Source of the DNA: Utricularia gibba
Lineage: Eukaryota > Streptophyta > Magnoliopsida > Lamiales > Lentibulariaceae
DNA: 64,000 nucleotides
NCBI GenBank assembly: GCA_002189035.1
Contig: NEEC01000007.1
Span: forward strand, 2,170,001 to 2,234,000
Direction of reading: 5' to 3'
Shown here: positions 1 to 11,586 of the stretch, piece after piece
How positions within the stretch are numbered: position 1 is the first letter of the stretch
Layout: each line of letters begins with the position of its first letter
Notes under the pieces: model-generated
The model's input: only the letters and a program-made list of their open reading frames with translations
Told to the model about the DNA's origin: nothing
The model's database searches: none
Made by a program: the position numbers and the translations under genes

Positions 1-1994
1 GATGACCTTGAGTCACTGGCCTACACGTTGATATTTCTCATCAAGGGGAGGCTCCCATGGCAAGGCTATCAGGTCACTGAATCACGAAATGAGTTGCTTA
101 ATATGTCTTATCAAATCATGTGTAACTCGTATTTTTTTCTACCTTCTCTGATCCAGTCCCCCCACCCCCTCTCCCCGTGACTTCTTTTTTGAAAAAATGA
201 TCAGGGGGAAAATAAGAGCTTCCTAGTATGCAAGAAGAAAATGGCAACCTCTCCAGAGTTGATGTGCTGCTTTTGTCCTGCACCATTCAAACTGTTCCTC
301 GAGGCTGTTACGAATATGAAGTTTGATGAAGAGCCGCATTATTCCAAGCTTATATCTCTCTTTGAAAGTCTCATTGAACCATGCACATCATTGAGACCAA
401 TACGGATTGATGGGGCTCTTAAGGTATTTTGCCAACTGTAGTAGGTTGACTGAGTCAGCATACATGAAGTCCTTATTTGGCCTTGAGCACACTTCCATAG
501 GGTTTTGCTACAACCTTTTTGTTTATGGATTAGGTTGGTCAAAAACGTGGGAGGCTGCACATCAGTCTGGAAGATGATGAACAGCCAAAGAAGAAAGTGC
601 GGATGGGTAGTCCTGCTACTCAATGGATCTCAGTGTATAATGCACGTCGCCCAATGAAGCAGAGGTTATCTTTTAATTAACAAGTAGTTCCAGGTGTTGA
701 GTGGAGTTTAACTTTCAAAATTCTGAAAAAAATGTTTTATTAGGAAATTTTTCATTTCTCTGTAGTGATTTGGTTTGCAAGGCGCTCTATTGGATTTATT
801 GATTCTGTATTCTATTTCTGAATTGAATCTCTGGCTTCATTCGAGAATTTTCCATCTAGTCATAGATTTCTACTGAAAAAAAATAGAACAGCTTTCCTTG
901 CACAAAAAATGCATTGTAACAGTGTTGTTCTGTTGTCCATGAATAAATAGTATGGTGTTTCTCCTTGCAGATATCACTATAATGTTGCAGACTCCAGACT
1001 TCGCCAGCATGTAGACAAGGGCAATGAAGACGGTTTGTATATTAGCTGCGTGGCTTCAGCTGGAAACCTTTGGGCTTTGATAATGGATGCAGGAACTGGC
1101 TTTAGCTCCCAGGTGTATGAGTTATCGACTGTATTTCTTCACAAGGTTGGTTGTAAATCTGGTCCTACTGTCTCGGCATTGTTTTTCAATCTTTCATTTA
1201 CCTAATATTTTCATTTTCCTTCAGGACTGGATCATGGAACAGTGGGATAAGAACTATTACATAAGTTCCATAGCTGGAGCAGCTAATGGAAGTTCGCTGG
1301 TGATCATGTCAAAAGGTATTTATTACAATACATAGCCTGATTTTTAATCCTATCTTGATGTCACAACTTTCATTTAGTTTGGTGGGTTTGTAAGCTTCAC
1401 TTTGAGGCTGATTGATTTCCCACTTATTTTCTGTGTACCTGTAGGAACCCCTTACACTCAGCAGTCATATAAAGTTAGTGAATCATTTCCTTTCAAGTGG
1501 ATTAACAAAAAGTGGAAAGAAGGCTTCCATGTAACATCGATGACCACGGCTGGTAGTCGTTGGGGTGTTGTCATGTCTAGAAACTCTGGTTACACCGAGC
1601 AGGTAGATATTTTGGTGCAACAACAGAACACCTCATTTTCACATCTGCTAATGAATGGAGCTCTCCGTAGGTTGTTGAGCTTGATTTCCTGTATCCGAGC
1701 GAGGGCATACATCGTCGTTGGGAAAGTGGCTACCGCATAACCTCCATGGCTGCTACTACCGATCAAGGGGCATTTATCCTCAGCATCCCTCGTCGTAAAG
1801 TGATGGATGAAACACAGGAGACTCTTCGCACATCAGCGTTCCCCAGTACGCATGTAAAGGTACCACCCCTTTTCATTGCAGACTTGTGATGTTGCGCAGA
1901 TTGTAGTTTACGATGGATTTATCATAACGTACAGGAGAAATGGGCGAAGAACTTGTACATCGCATCTATATGCTATGGGCGCACTGTTTGCTGA
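1..1994 (+). CDS. MLK: MUT9-like / photoregulatory Ser/Thr kinase (CK1 family), 3' part only
   Basis: The gene runs in from the left edge, so the N-terminal part of the kinase domain is missing. Exons by splice reasoning are 1-72, 205-423, 534-664, 971-1145, 1225-1315, 1445-1602, 1671-1859 and 1935-1994, and all junction phases agree. Exon 1 holds the end of the kinase fold ([20 protein letters not shown]). The rest is the long C-terminal region typical of plant MLK/PPK kinases, with repeated W-rich modules such as [19 protein letters not shown] and [11 protein letters not shown], ending in YGRTVC and a stop. Family knowledge: these nuclear casein kinase 1 relatives phosphorylate histone H3 and photoreceptor or clock partners. 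The family assignment is secure, but the exact paralogue is not resolved. The gene is convergent with the MICU gene downstream. Confidence 0.93.
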
Positions 1995-2670
1995 AGGGAA
2001 GGCAAAAGGTATGTGCTGTGTAATCTGTCTACGACTACTACTGCTTTCCAGTTTCGTCCACTCCGAAGCGGGGCAGTGTGTGCTCTCTGTCTTCAAGCCA
2101 AAAAATGGAGGGGTTGGAAACAAAAGCTCTTGAATTTTAATACACCAAGGACTTTTTACCTTCTCTATTGCAGCACGCACACCATACACACAGACACAAC
2201 CCATCCCTCCCAAATGTTTCAGAGCTCCCTGTGTTCCGCTTGCGATGCCTTTCCTCCTAGTGGTCATCATCAGACCGCACACACATCTTGAAAAGCCATG
2301 CTGGAAAGAAAGTAAGCAAATGGGTGCTTTTCTTTTGTTTAGTTATGCGTCAAGATTTCATTTTTGTGCTCCTAGTGCTTGAAGACAAACGTTGTTTTGC
2401 CCCGGAAGCCAAATTACACAACTTCTTTCTCCAACGGCTAGCATCTGAGTAGTGGGTGCAAATCAGTGTTTTGAAACTAAGTTTAATGTGTATATATTTC
2501 GGATCTATATTGTGCTTTGGAGGCAGCTAGACACCGAGTACCATCTCTACTATTTCTCGTCTTGTGGTTCACAAAGCAACCGGAGCTGACCTTACGTCGG
2601 CCGGAGCAGTTGCCGGCACGATGTTGCCGGTATCAGTCCGTGTCATTGACACAATACTTGGTCTACAGTC
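1995..2670. other. Convergent 3' region between MLK and MICU
   Basis: This spacer lies between two gene 3' ends and should hold the untranslated tails of both. Several short open frames cross it on both strands. None has a recognisable domain or plausible splice structure, so I call no gene here. Confidence 0.6.
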
Positions 2671-4825
2671 TTAGAAAGGAAACTTTCCACTACAGTTTCT
2701 TGTGCATTCAAACCAGCACCTTATCAACCGGCCAAAGCCAGCCTCCTCCTGATCAGCTTCCCGTCTTTGCATCACCCTCAAGAACTCCTTCGAGCTCAGG
2801 CTGCCGTCCCGGTTTTCATCAAACACGTAGAATACCAGATCCACCACCTTGTCCGACAGAGAGACGCCGCATACCTGCAGATGGAAGAAAACATTCATAC
2901 AGGTGGCATACTATAGCTACAGCAAGCTCATGGTGCAGTGGAGTGAGTTGGAATGTCTCTCCGTGAACATTCATACTTGATGAGCTGCTCTTTTGAAGTC
3001 CAGTTTAGACAGCAGGCCGTTAACAACGCCGTAGCTGAAGAGTGCAATGGCAAACGGCTGAAGTTTTCTCCGTAGCTCGGCGAAGTTCTTGAACTCGTCA
3101 TATGTGATGCGTATGTCTCTGAGGGATGGCACATTGTCAAGTTCGTCTGCTTGACTGAGAAACTTGTCTATGTGTTTCATATCAGCAGATGCAACCATGG
3201 AGAGTATGAAGTCCTTAGCTGCGATGCTTCCCTTTGACCTGAAATCATAATGGCTGAACTCCAGCCGCAGCATCTGTTCATTCAGTAACGCAGGGGCAAG
3301 GCAACGGGGCATTAGATGGCCACTATGATGATCCAGAATGCATCAAGATGAATGAATACGAGCATATACCTCGTCATGCACCTCTTGCAAAAACTGAACA
3401 AATTTCTCATGTCCAAGACGCTCGCTTCCATCTTTTCCAAAGAAGTACTCGAGAAGGCCACCGTTCTCCACTGACCCTGAAACTTTTAATCCGAATCTTT
3501 TTCCATCTCTGTGGGAAGCTCCTTGACGGTTCTGAGTTCGCATCAAGGCCATCACCTTCTTGAATTCTTCTTTGTCTATTTCTCTGTGCAGTTCAAGCAA
3601 AGATGTTACTTCCACTAGAGAAAAGAGGGGTTTCACAGAAAATAGCAGATGAAGATGTTACCATACCCATCACCGTCAATATCGAACATTTTAAATGCCA
3701 CAGAGAAGCTTGATTCAGGAATCCTCAGTATCGTTACAAAGAATATGTATCTGTAAAAGAGATGCAGTGTATTCATCATTCCCTGTCTTCTCATTCACTT
3801 GAATTTATGGAATGTATAGCTTACTCTGCAAATGAGATAAGGCCGTCTCTGTTGGTGTCGAATAGCATGAAAAACTCTGATGGTGGGCACTTTAGCTCGC
3901 CTGTGAATGACTCTCCATTTAGGGATCCTACTCTAACAGCCTCAGCTTCGGAGGGAGGAAATACAGGAACAACGGCTCGCATCAAGTCTGATGGGGTCAT
4001 GTATACTTCTCCACTTGGCATTTTAAGAGATGCAAAGTACTCAAACACCTTCAAGAAAATAAAGAACACAGCTTTGGGTCCAACTGTGACGAAGAGATGA
4101 GCGACCTTCACTTTTTAATCTTTGATACTCCCTTTTCATTTTACAGGGAAGAAGTGGATAAGACTCTACCTTTTCAGGAGGACTTCTTGTTCTTATACGC
4201 TTCTCATACTTGAAGAAAACTTTTCTCCTGTAATTATCTGAAATCAAGCCGAGAATCAGGCATGCTGATTAATAGAGAAGCAACAAAAGCTGCATTTGAG
4301 GCAAGGTGGAGCAAAGCATGGTGGTTGAATGCGATGCTAATGTGAATTTCAAAGCAACCAATAAATATTAAAAACTCCATTACCTTCCCCTGTGACTGCA
4401 AAGTGTTTACAGTCAACCAAGGCAGCAACCAGATAAACATAATATCAGAGCATGTAATGCTTTCTTTCACATGAAAAAACTGTCCACGATTCAATACTCA
4501 TGAAAATCTAGTAATGCAAGCGACTAGGTTTACCTTTGAACAAGAATTTCGGTTTCTTGTCCAATTGCTGCTCTCCTTGAGCCCCATAATCCGCGTACGC
4601 CAAAGATAAAAAGAATGAATAACAAGCGCATAAAGTCAAGCCGGAGAAGCCGATAAAAGCCAGCCCAGACGATGAAAACCAATATTTGCTCCCCTGATTC
4701 TCATTCCGAGTATGTCTTCTTCCGCCAAAAGATCTGCTGGAGAAATAGCGAGCTTTCTTCAGATTTTGGGTTGCGAGAACGCGAATCTGAGACGCGCGAT
4801 TCCTCAACAACAGTGCACAATACAT
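2671..4825 (-). CDS. MICU: Mitochondrial calcium uptake protein MICU (EF-hand)
   Basis: Seven exons on the minus strand: 4825-4534, 4237-4170, 4048-3825, 3750-3667, 3583-3370, 3273-2977 and 2874-2671. Together they give 460 residues with consistent phases. The N-terminus MYCALLLRNRAS is Arg-rich and followed by a hydrophobic stretch (FIGFSGLTLCACYSFFLSLA), which fits mitochondrial targeting plus a membrane-near segment. Three EF-hand loops are visible: DTNRDGLISFAE, DIDGDGEIDKEE and DENRDGSLSSKE. Plant MICU carries an extra EF-hand compared with animal MICU1. Family knowledge: MICU gates the mitochondrial calcium uniporter in the intermembrane space. The segment KPEFLFKG-like to YRRKVFFKYEKRIR is the basic region known in MICU proteins. 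The length is close to the usual plant protein. Confidence 0.93.
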
Positions 4826-5097
4826 AATAATATGTGATGTTCGCCTGAAAACCCAGAAAGCAAAACAAATGAAAAACGCTCCAATGAAGCATCTGAAAGA
4901 TTTGTGATTGTCTTCAAAAGATGGCGGAAAAAATGCGATACCCGTAAAGAGGATTTGACTTTTTCCTCAAACTCCCTGGAGACTGTAGGGGCCCGGATCA
5001 TCACAAATTTCTCAGTGCACCCAGATGAGTAAAACCTTCTTCCCTTCCTGGCAACACTCAAGACAACACATTTCTCCCGCATATTTAAGTAAAGCAA
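4826..5097 (-). promoter_or_regulatory. MICU 5' leader with an intron and an overlapping uORF
   Basis: On the minus strand, a donor (ACGG|GTATCG) and an acceptor (TTTTCAG|GCGAAC) delimit a probable 97-nt leader intron at 4941-4845. An upstream ATG at 5097 or 5085 opens a frame that, once spliced, runs past the main start in another frame and stops at 4701. The transcription start is unknown, so the first ATG may lie outside the mRNA. Confidence 0.4.
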
Positions 5098-6545
5098 ATT
5101 GCTAAAAAAAGATATTCGAAATTAGTTTAATTAACAAATATTAATGATTTTAAATTTTTTTAAAAAAACTCATAAACTTTTTTTAATTTTTATTTAATAA
5201 ATTATAATTTTCATTTTATTATAAATGTTTCTAAAAAATTAATTTTCAAAGAATAGAACGAAAGACATCATCACCTTAATTTAGAAACCATGACGTTTGC
5301 ATTTGATGTTGACTAATTTCCAGGTGGCAGTTACCACTCCTTTTATTTTATTTCACTTTTTGGGCCAGGCTGGCATTTGAAAAAGGGCCGTGGAACTTGG
5401 GAGCCCATCGAGTATGGGCTTTCACAAAATCCTCTGTTGGAGATTTGTACGATCAATTAATAAAATACATTTATTAATGTCTTTCATAAATTAGCGACTC
5501 TTATTATTTGTTTTCATAATATTTTATCTTATAAATATTATTTAAATTGTGCTAAAATATTTCTTGTGTGAAAGAAAAAGTAAAAATTATATTATTTATA
5601 ATACTTTTTCACACATAAATAATATATGTAATTTAAAAAATTGTATAAAGTTTTATCTTCAATTCTGTAATAATAGTCAGGTGTATTTTTTATTTTTTAT
5701 TTTTTATTTAAAAAGGAAGAAATTATTCATAGCAAAATAGATTGAATTAATAATCATGAGATCAAAATAAAAATAATACAAATATAATAAAATCCCACCA
5801 GTCCATGTGATTCCCGCGAGCGCCCACCTTGCAGTGCGGGTGATTCTGTCCGTGAAGGGACCGTCATACGGACGAGGGTGGTCTTTTTCCGGCTCCGGAC
5901 GGGACATTTATTAGGTTCTTGCCGGAATCAGCCATTTGATGATTTTCCGATTGTTGATGATCTCTCTCTTCTTTATGGAGTATTCCTTTGTTGAATGTAA
6001 TTGAATCTTTTTTCTTTGTTGGTGGGGGCTCACGTTCGTCTGAAATCGCCGCTACGGAAAGGAATAATATTATGAGTGTGGTAGTGTCCATCAATTTGGA
6101 ACCCCCAGTGGGGAAGTGGGCGGTGGTATATGAATTCTTGTGCCTCTGTGTTAAAGGAGGGGACCGATCTGATGAACTGGTGTGACATTGAGATATTGCA
6201 ACCGGGGGAGGCTTTAATTTTATCATAATGTTGCCAACTGTATGTAAATTCCCTAAAGCAATCATCTTCTCTGTTTTTGTTTGTCATTTTTTGTGCACAT
6301 GAGAACGAGGAGTGGAGACGATTTCAGTGCCTAGCAACGTCACATGCGAATGTCTTGCTTCTTTTTCCATTGCCCATCTCTGTTTCTGGATCTGGGGAGG
6401 GTGAGGACACGCCCCTTTATGGGATTCTGTTTTTAGTTTTGGTTTCTGGAGCAGTTTTTGCGAATTGGTCTCGGAATCGGTTACGGTTGCGAGATTGTGG
6501 TGGCTTCGTGGGTGAGAGGGAACCGGATTGGGGAAGGTTTAAGAA
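5098..6545. other. AT-rich spacer and LONGIFOLIA leader
   Basis: From 5100 to about 5780 the sequence is almost pure A/T with no gene. A short GC-richer patch at about 5795-5930 carries a 67-residue minus-strand frame (5907-5704) that turns into AT-rich noise. I do not recognise it. About 6200 to 6545 is probably the 5' leader and promoter of the LONGIFOLIA gene. Confidence 0.5.
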
Positions 6546-9500
6546 ATGGCCGCCAAGTTTTTCAACTCTTTAACAGAAGATACTGAAGATTTTCAGAAGC
6601 AAATGGGATGTATGACTGGAATTTTTCAACTCTTCGATCGTCATAATATGCTCACCAGCAGTGGGAGAAGAGTTCTTGGTCTCACCTCGGGAACTAGCCC
6701 TGGTACATATTTGTTCATCGTCTGGCTTCAGCAACTCTTGATTCTTGCGTCAACGTGGTCTTATGTTTTTCAGGGATTCGTAGCTCTGATGCAAGGAATT
6801 CGGAAAGCCAGTCTAGAACACAACTAAATTCTGCACCATCGGTAATCCTTGTGATTTTGTAAGAATGTGCCTGAATGTCCATTCCTTTTAGTATGCCTGA
6901 ATAGAATGTTAGGGCAGAGAACTGTTTCACAGTCGAAAGGGTTAGTAAATATGATCATGGTGGTGTGGGCTAGTATTCATTCTAGATGCTGGGGGTATCC
7001 AGTATCCTGATGAGGTGAAATGAGATGAGTAATCATATCTGGTATTGATAGAATCTGATTGATGCATTGCCCTCTTAACATTTGGAGTGCAATCTACTCA
7101 GACTTGTTGATCTGTGTTGATGAACATTTAGCATTTTTATATGCAATCCAGGAGAAGTACCCTATGAAGAAGATGCCGGAGAAGCAAAGAATTCCTGTGG
7201 AGTCACCCTTCTCTTCTCACAAGTGCGCGAGTGTTGAATCAAAAACGTTTGGTGGAGTTATATTTCCTGAAAATCCTTCCAGGGAATCACAAATGGTGGC
7301 TCAGCAGACTCATGATGTTTGGGATTTTGTGAAGGACTCATTGCACAGGGAACTTCAAGGTGTCAAGGCTAAGACCAGTGAAAATTATCATGGTTCAAAA
7401 TTTGAGAAAAAACAGAGCTCCCGTGCGGATGCTAAGCAGTTTCTCAGAGCTCTTGCAAAACTCGGATATGGGGCTGACCGTGAAAATGAACCCACCAGAA
7501 TTCGAAAATCATCTTCCAACAGCCCCAAGGATGTATCATCACTTTTAATCTCAAGAGATGCTCCTCGTCGGTCATATGATGGGAGGGAAGAATCTCGGGG
7601 TTTCTTGGATTCATGTGATTTTTCCAAAGGTTCCATAATACTGAAGGACCTACCTAGACATTCAGTTGACAGTGGGGAGGTATCATCCAGCTCTTTCAAA
7701 TCCTTGAGGGGCATTGATACTTGTAATGGAAAGGTGGCTCAGATTCAGCTGCAAAGATCAAGAAGCGAAGCACGGCTTCCGAGTGTCGTAGCGAAACTGA
7801 TGGGCTTGGAAATGCTGCCTGACTCTGATTCAATTAGGACAACAGATTCCATGGAAAGAATACAGGTGCCTAGTGCATATCAGAGGCCAACGGGAGCTTC
7901 AACCAGATTTCCGATTGAACAAGCACCACGGAAGCACAGTGACAAGCCGAAGACTTCTCAGAAGCAAGCCACTAGATTTTTTCGATCAAGAACTACTGGA
8001 AGTCCATCTGCTTACAGTGAAATAGATAAAAGATTGGAAGATCTGGAGTTACTGCAATCTGGGAACACTCTTAGACTTAGAGCGCTCAAACAGATGATGG
8101 GAACAACTGAGATGTCGAATGGACAGGCTAACTTCCCTAGTGATAAGGATCTTGAGCAGAAGACCAGGAAACTAGAGGCTAACAATTTTGATTCATCCGC
8201 GAGGAACATGGTCCCTCCTCAAAATTACAGGTCTCCGACTGTGATCATGAAACCTGCTAAATATGTTGAGAAACATGACATGCATCCTGTTCCCAGGATT
8301 TCACTTGATAGCATGTCTGGGATGCTCCGACTCTCAAGCAATGAACCTGATTATCTCAGGAAAAACTTGGAAAGGCCCAGAACATCTAAAGCGCATGGTA
8401 ATGATGTGAATTCTGACAGTCAAAAAGGTAGAAGAGCTTCAAAACCGAAGGCATGTATAAAATCTCCTTCTCAACGACTGTCCAAGGATGGTAATATGGG
8501 GTTGGGAAAAACTTCGAGTTCCCTCAGCCCTCGAATGCTACCTAAGAAGATTGTGATGGAAAAGAGATGGTTACCTCCTACGCTCCCCGATTCAAGAAGG
8601 CCAAGAAAACAGCCAAATAAGCAGAATTCTGAGATGAAGCCTGCTGGCAGAAGACAGAGAACAATGCCTCCTAATTTAAAGCAGAGAGATAATCTAGAGA
8701 GTAATTTCAAATCCAGGAATATGAGTTCTTGTGATTCTGAGGCTTCAGCTCAATCATATGATTCCACGAGCACTAGCAATTCGAAACATGCAGAAATGAT
8801 TGGCTCTGAAATTTCATCAATCTCCACTGCTGATGGTCCTACAACAGTGTCTCCTGAGAGAATTTTCTCTGTTTTTGCAGACAAGGTTGTTACTTACCAT
8901 CTCCATTTGCATTCAGTTCACACCTCACTTCTTAATTCTACCGTTCAGGAAACTACATTAGCATCAAGTGAAGATTCTTCAGAATCTGGATTTGTTCCTC
9001 CTGAATACCCCAGTCCTACCTCTGTTCTCAACAGCGGAATGGACAACCCAGATTCCTCTCCTGTAGAGCATGTGGTGAAGAGCCTGACTGGTATGAATTC
9101 ATTTACATGATGTCAACATTTGTCATTTCTATTGAAACTTTAAGCTCGCTCTGCACACCAGATTGTGTTAACTGAATTACTTTCACTAACATGGCGTTAT
9201 CTGATATTAGCGGATACATCTATGGATGATGAGAAGGATCTGGATTTGCTTCACCTGAAGCTGTCAGTGGATTCCGACTCCAAGGAAGCTATTGCAGAAT
9301 TTGACTTCAATAAGAAGAAACTCCAGAACATTCAGAATCTAGTTCAAAAGCTGAGAAAGCTCAACTCCAGTTGTGACGAAGCTAGAACAGATTGCATTGC
9401 ATCACTATGCGAAAGCTCCAGCCCGGATCATCAATACATCTCCAAAATTCTATTAGCCTCAGGGATCCTGCTTAGAACACCAACAGATTTCCATTTTCAT

Positions 9501-10022
9501 CCATCAGGTCATGCAATCAATCCTGAACTGTTTCTGGTTTTGGAACAAACAAAGGGAAACTCTTCACTACAAGATCATGATGGTGCCAGAAAGACATCCA
9601 AGTTTACAGGTGAAAAGAACCATAGGAAGGTCATATTTGACACTGTCAACGAAATCCTTGCAAAGAAGCTCTCCATCACCATGAATTCCTTACCCTGGTC
9701 AAGATCAGTTAACTCTGCAGCACAAGGCATGATGACATCACAGATGATTCTTCAAGCCCTTTGTTCGGAGATTGAAAGTCTTCAGGCAAAGAGTTCAAAA
9801 CGTGACTCGGGTAACAGAGACGAGGACTGGAAGAGTATCATAGCCTCAGATATCTCGAGACAACACCATCTTTCTGAAAGATGGATGGATATGGACATTG
9901 AACTTTCAGGTGCTGTTCTTGACATTGAGCGGATGATATTCAGAGACCTCGTTAGCGAGGTTGTCATTGGAGAACCGAGCTGCTTGTTTAAGCCCCTGCT
10001 GTGTCAACATGATTTTCAGTAG
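6546..10022 (+). CDS. LNG: LONGIFOLIA (TRM1/2) protein
   Basis: Five exons, 6546-6702, 6774-6841, 7152-8885, 8949-9090 and 9211-10022, give 970 residues with phases in register. Arabidopsis LNG1 is of similar length. The N-terminus (MAAKFFNSLTEDTEDFQKQMGCMTGIFQLFDRH) is the conserved LNG start. Further family motifs are the Ser/Arg-rich block with RSEARLPSVVAKLMGLEMLP at about residues 290-310 and the acidic C-terminal segment VLDIERMIFRDLVSEVV. Family knowledge: LONGIFOLIA proteins belong to the TON1-recruiting-motif family, associate with microtubules and promote polar cell and leaf elongation. The protein is mostly disordered and basic. Confidence is high for the family, and the choice between LNG1 and LNG2 is open. 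Confidence 0.93.
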
Positions 10023-11586
10023 TCCTTGTTCTTCCACAGCTCTCCTTCCTCCTGTAGATGTTACCTTGATCATCATCCTCTGCCACTACTAAAGCAAATG
10101 ACTTGGGACGATTCTTTTGATATATAGTCTACAGCATTTTTGCATCTCCGCCGAGAAAACTCAACTAAGCTGTATTTGCTTTCTTAGCCCCTTATCCAAA
10201 ACCAATTAAACATGTAAAATGGGTTTCCCTCAGCTTTTCAAAAAAAAAAAAAATGAAGTACTTCATTATCTCATGTGGAGTAGAAGTAATGTGTGTTTTA
10301 TGTGAAAATTAAGCAGTGTTCTGAAAAATTTTTAAAACTTATTTCTATTTTTCAAAAGTAAAAATAATTTTATTTTAAAACATTTTTAATTGTAAAAGTA
10401 ATTCTATCAAAAATATTTTTAAATTATAATTACAAAAGTTATTTTTGAAAAAATAAGGAGTTGATTAATTTTATTTTTTATTTTTACTTTTAAAAAGTAA
10501 TTTTAAAAAATAAAAACAATTTTTAAAAAATTTTCAAAACACTACTTTACTTTTAAAAGTACTTTTATTGAAATTAAAACCACATTAAACAGACTTTAAA
10601 TGTACATGTTTTAGCTTCACATTGCATGGTGAATTGTCCAATCCAAAGACCCAAGAAATAGTTCCCAGAAAACCCAACTGAGAATGAATGAAGATTTCAG
10701 AGCTAGCAGAGCATGAAAAGCCAACAGGGTGCTGTTACTCTGAATCAAATAAGATGTGGCAACCTTAGACAACACATGTTTTATCTATTGCCAAATATTT
10801 TTGTTTCCATAATAACCTCAACTTTCAAACATATTTTAAAATCACATTGAATCTATTTTCAGATTTATTCATAATTTTAAATTAAATCATTTTTATAATA
10901 AATTGGATTGAATTTTATCTATTTTAAATATATTACGAAAAAAATAAAAATAATTACTTAAATTTTTTATATATTTTTTAATTTTAAACCGAATCTAAAC
11001 TCAAATTCAACCTCGTATTTTAATGAGTATCGTGTAGTTGTACATTGTTTGAGGAAATGTTGTCACATTATTGCATTAATTGCAAAACATATCTTATTTT
11101 TTAATATATTTTTAAAACAACGAATTTTATTTTTCAAATTGTTGTTTTCTTTTCTGATGTTTTGGCGTTTTATTTCCAGATGAAGCTGAGGAGGGTTTAA
11201 GCTGAAATTCTTGTCATTGCACACCCGCTGTTTCTTGAGCAAAGAAGCGAAGCCTGAATGAGCGACTTGATCCTTGTTTTTCCTAGTATTTTTTGTGATT
11301 GTTCTAGCAGTATTATCCCCGTTTTATGTTGACAATGATTTAGGAGAGCCCAGAAATATGATAGCTTTTTTTTTGGCTGAAATCTAGTTCCATTTAGGCT
11401 TATCTGATGATTTTGCTACTACGCTAATGGCTTCAAGATCAAGCCTTTTTTACCTGGGTACCTCGATTGATTGACTTCAGAATGCTTTTTTTTCATAAAA
11501 AGGATGACGGGTTGTGCTATTGTATCCCAATGTTTGTGTTGATTCGTTTGATAGGCGAAAAACCTTCTGGGTTTCTATGATATCAA
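10023..11586. other. AT-rich spacer between LNG and the SCAPER-like gene
   Basis: The first 200 bases should be the LNG 3' untranslated region. A low-complexity inverted-repeat element follows at 10315-10543 (separate entry). The rest is A/T-rich until about 11150, after which base composition rises in what is probably the leader of the next gene. Confidence 0.6.
10315..10543. mobile_element. MITE-like AT-rich inverted-repeat element
   Basis: The left end AGTGTTCTGAAAA and the reverse complement of the right end AGTGTTTTGAAAA match at 12 of 13 positions. The internal halves are roughly complementary poly-A/T blocks, so the 229-bp unit could fold into one long hairpin. It has no coding capacity. 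I could not see a clear target-site duplication, so a simple low-complexity palindrome remains possible. Confidence 0.4.

Noticed and set aside
5704-5907. 67-residue minus-strand frame starting MSRPEPEKDHPRPYDG
   Set aside because: The second half runs into A/T-rich repeat-like DNA, no family is recognised and no splice partner was found. It may be a remnant of something but is not supported as a gene.
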